Source: GCA-003244245 sp035276605 (GTDB lineage Bacteria > Actinomycetota > Actinomycetes > Mycobacteriales > Pseudonocardiaceae). From it: 5,035 nt of DNA. The position numbers and the translations under genes are program-made. A model generated the notes under the pieces. The model saw nothing but the letters and a program-made list of their open reading frames with translations, was not told where the DNA came from and searched no databases. Shown here in pieces: positions 5,003 through 5,035 of this stretch; within the stretch, counting starts at the first letter, position 1, and the number at the start of each line of letters is the position of its first letter. The stretch is from contig DATELN010000168.1 in NCBI GenBank assembly GCA_035276605.1, positions 1 through 5,035 of the forward strand, given 5' to 3'.

Positions 5003-5035
5003 CAATCCACCCCGGCTTGGTCGGCGCTGAGGTGG

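Overview
The window looks like a decaying accessory segment from a high-GC actinobacterium, most likely Mycobacterium or a close relative. The main reasons are a metallothionein of the mycobacterial MymT type, a DsbA-like protein in mycobacterial style, an IS110-family element and an orphan DUF397 protein.

Layout. Positions 1-314 (minus) hold the N-terminal part of a DsbA-like thioredoxin-fold protein with a CPFC motif, running off the left edge. A complete IS110-family insertion sequence lies just upstream of it (about 388-1894, transposase 652-1872). Its left end encodes a structured RNA (about 400-612) that I can read as a bridge RNA: a 5' hairpin, then two internal-loop stems. The loop strands match the element's own ends and its flanking target around a CT core. 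Joining right end to left end, as in a circular intermediate, creates a near-consensus promoter (TTGACA, 17 nt, TCTAAT). This is the most interesting system in the window.

Right of the IS comes a graveyard. It holds the N-terminus of an IS3-like integrase (1983-2108, minus), a small DUF397 gene (2167-2385) with a perfect 17-bp terminator-like hairpin behind it, and a frameshifted remnant of an A24 prepilin peptidase (2738-3029). After that come an apparently intact copper-metallothionein gene mymT (3155-3337, minus), a badly broken secreted Asp-box/BNR (sialidase-fold) protein with CQCC and Met/His-rich motifs (3806-4753), and the N-terminal half of a rhodanese-like protein (4754-5002, minus). 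The rhodanese is fused tail to tail with the BNR remnant at a deletion junction.

How they fit together. Only the IS transposase and its RNA, mymT, and possibly the DsbA-like and DUF397 genes look functional. MymT beside a Met/His-rich, Cys-rich exported protein hints at a former copper-handling cluster, but that link is inference. Pseudogenes, IS remnants and deletion junctions together indicate repeated rearrangement with weak selection on most of the segment.
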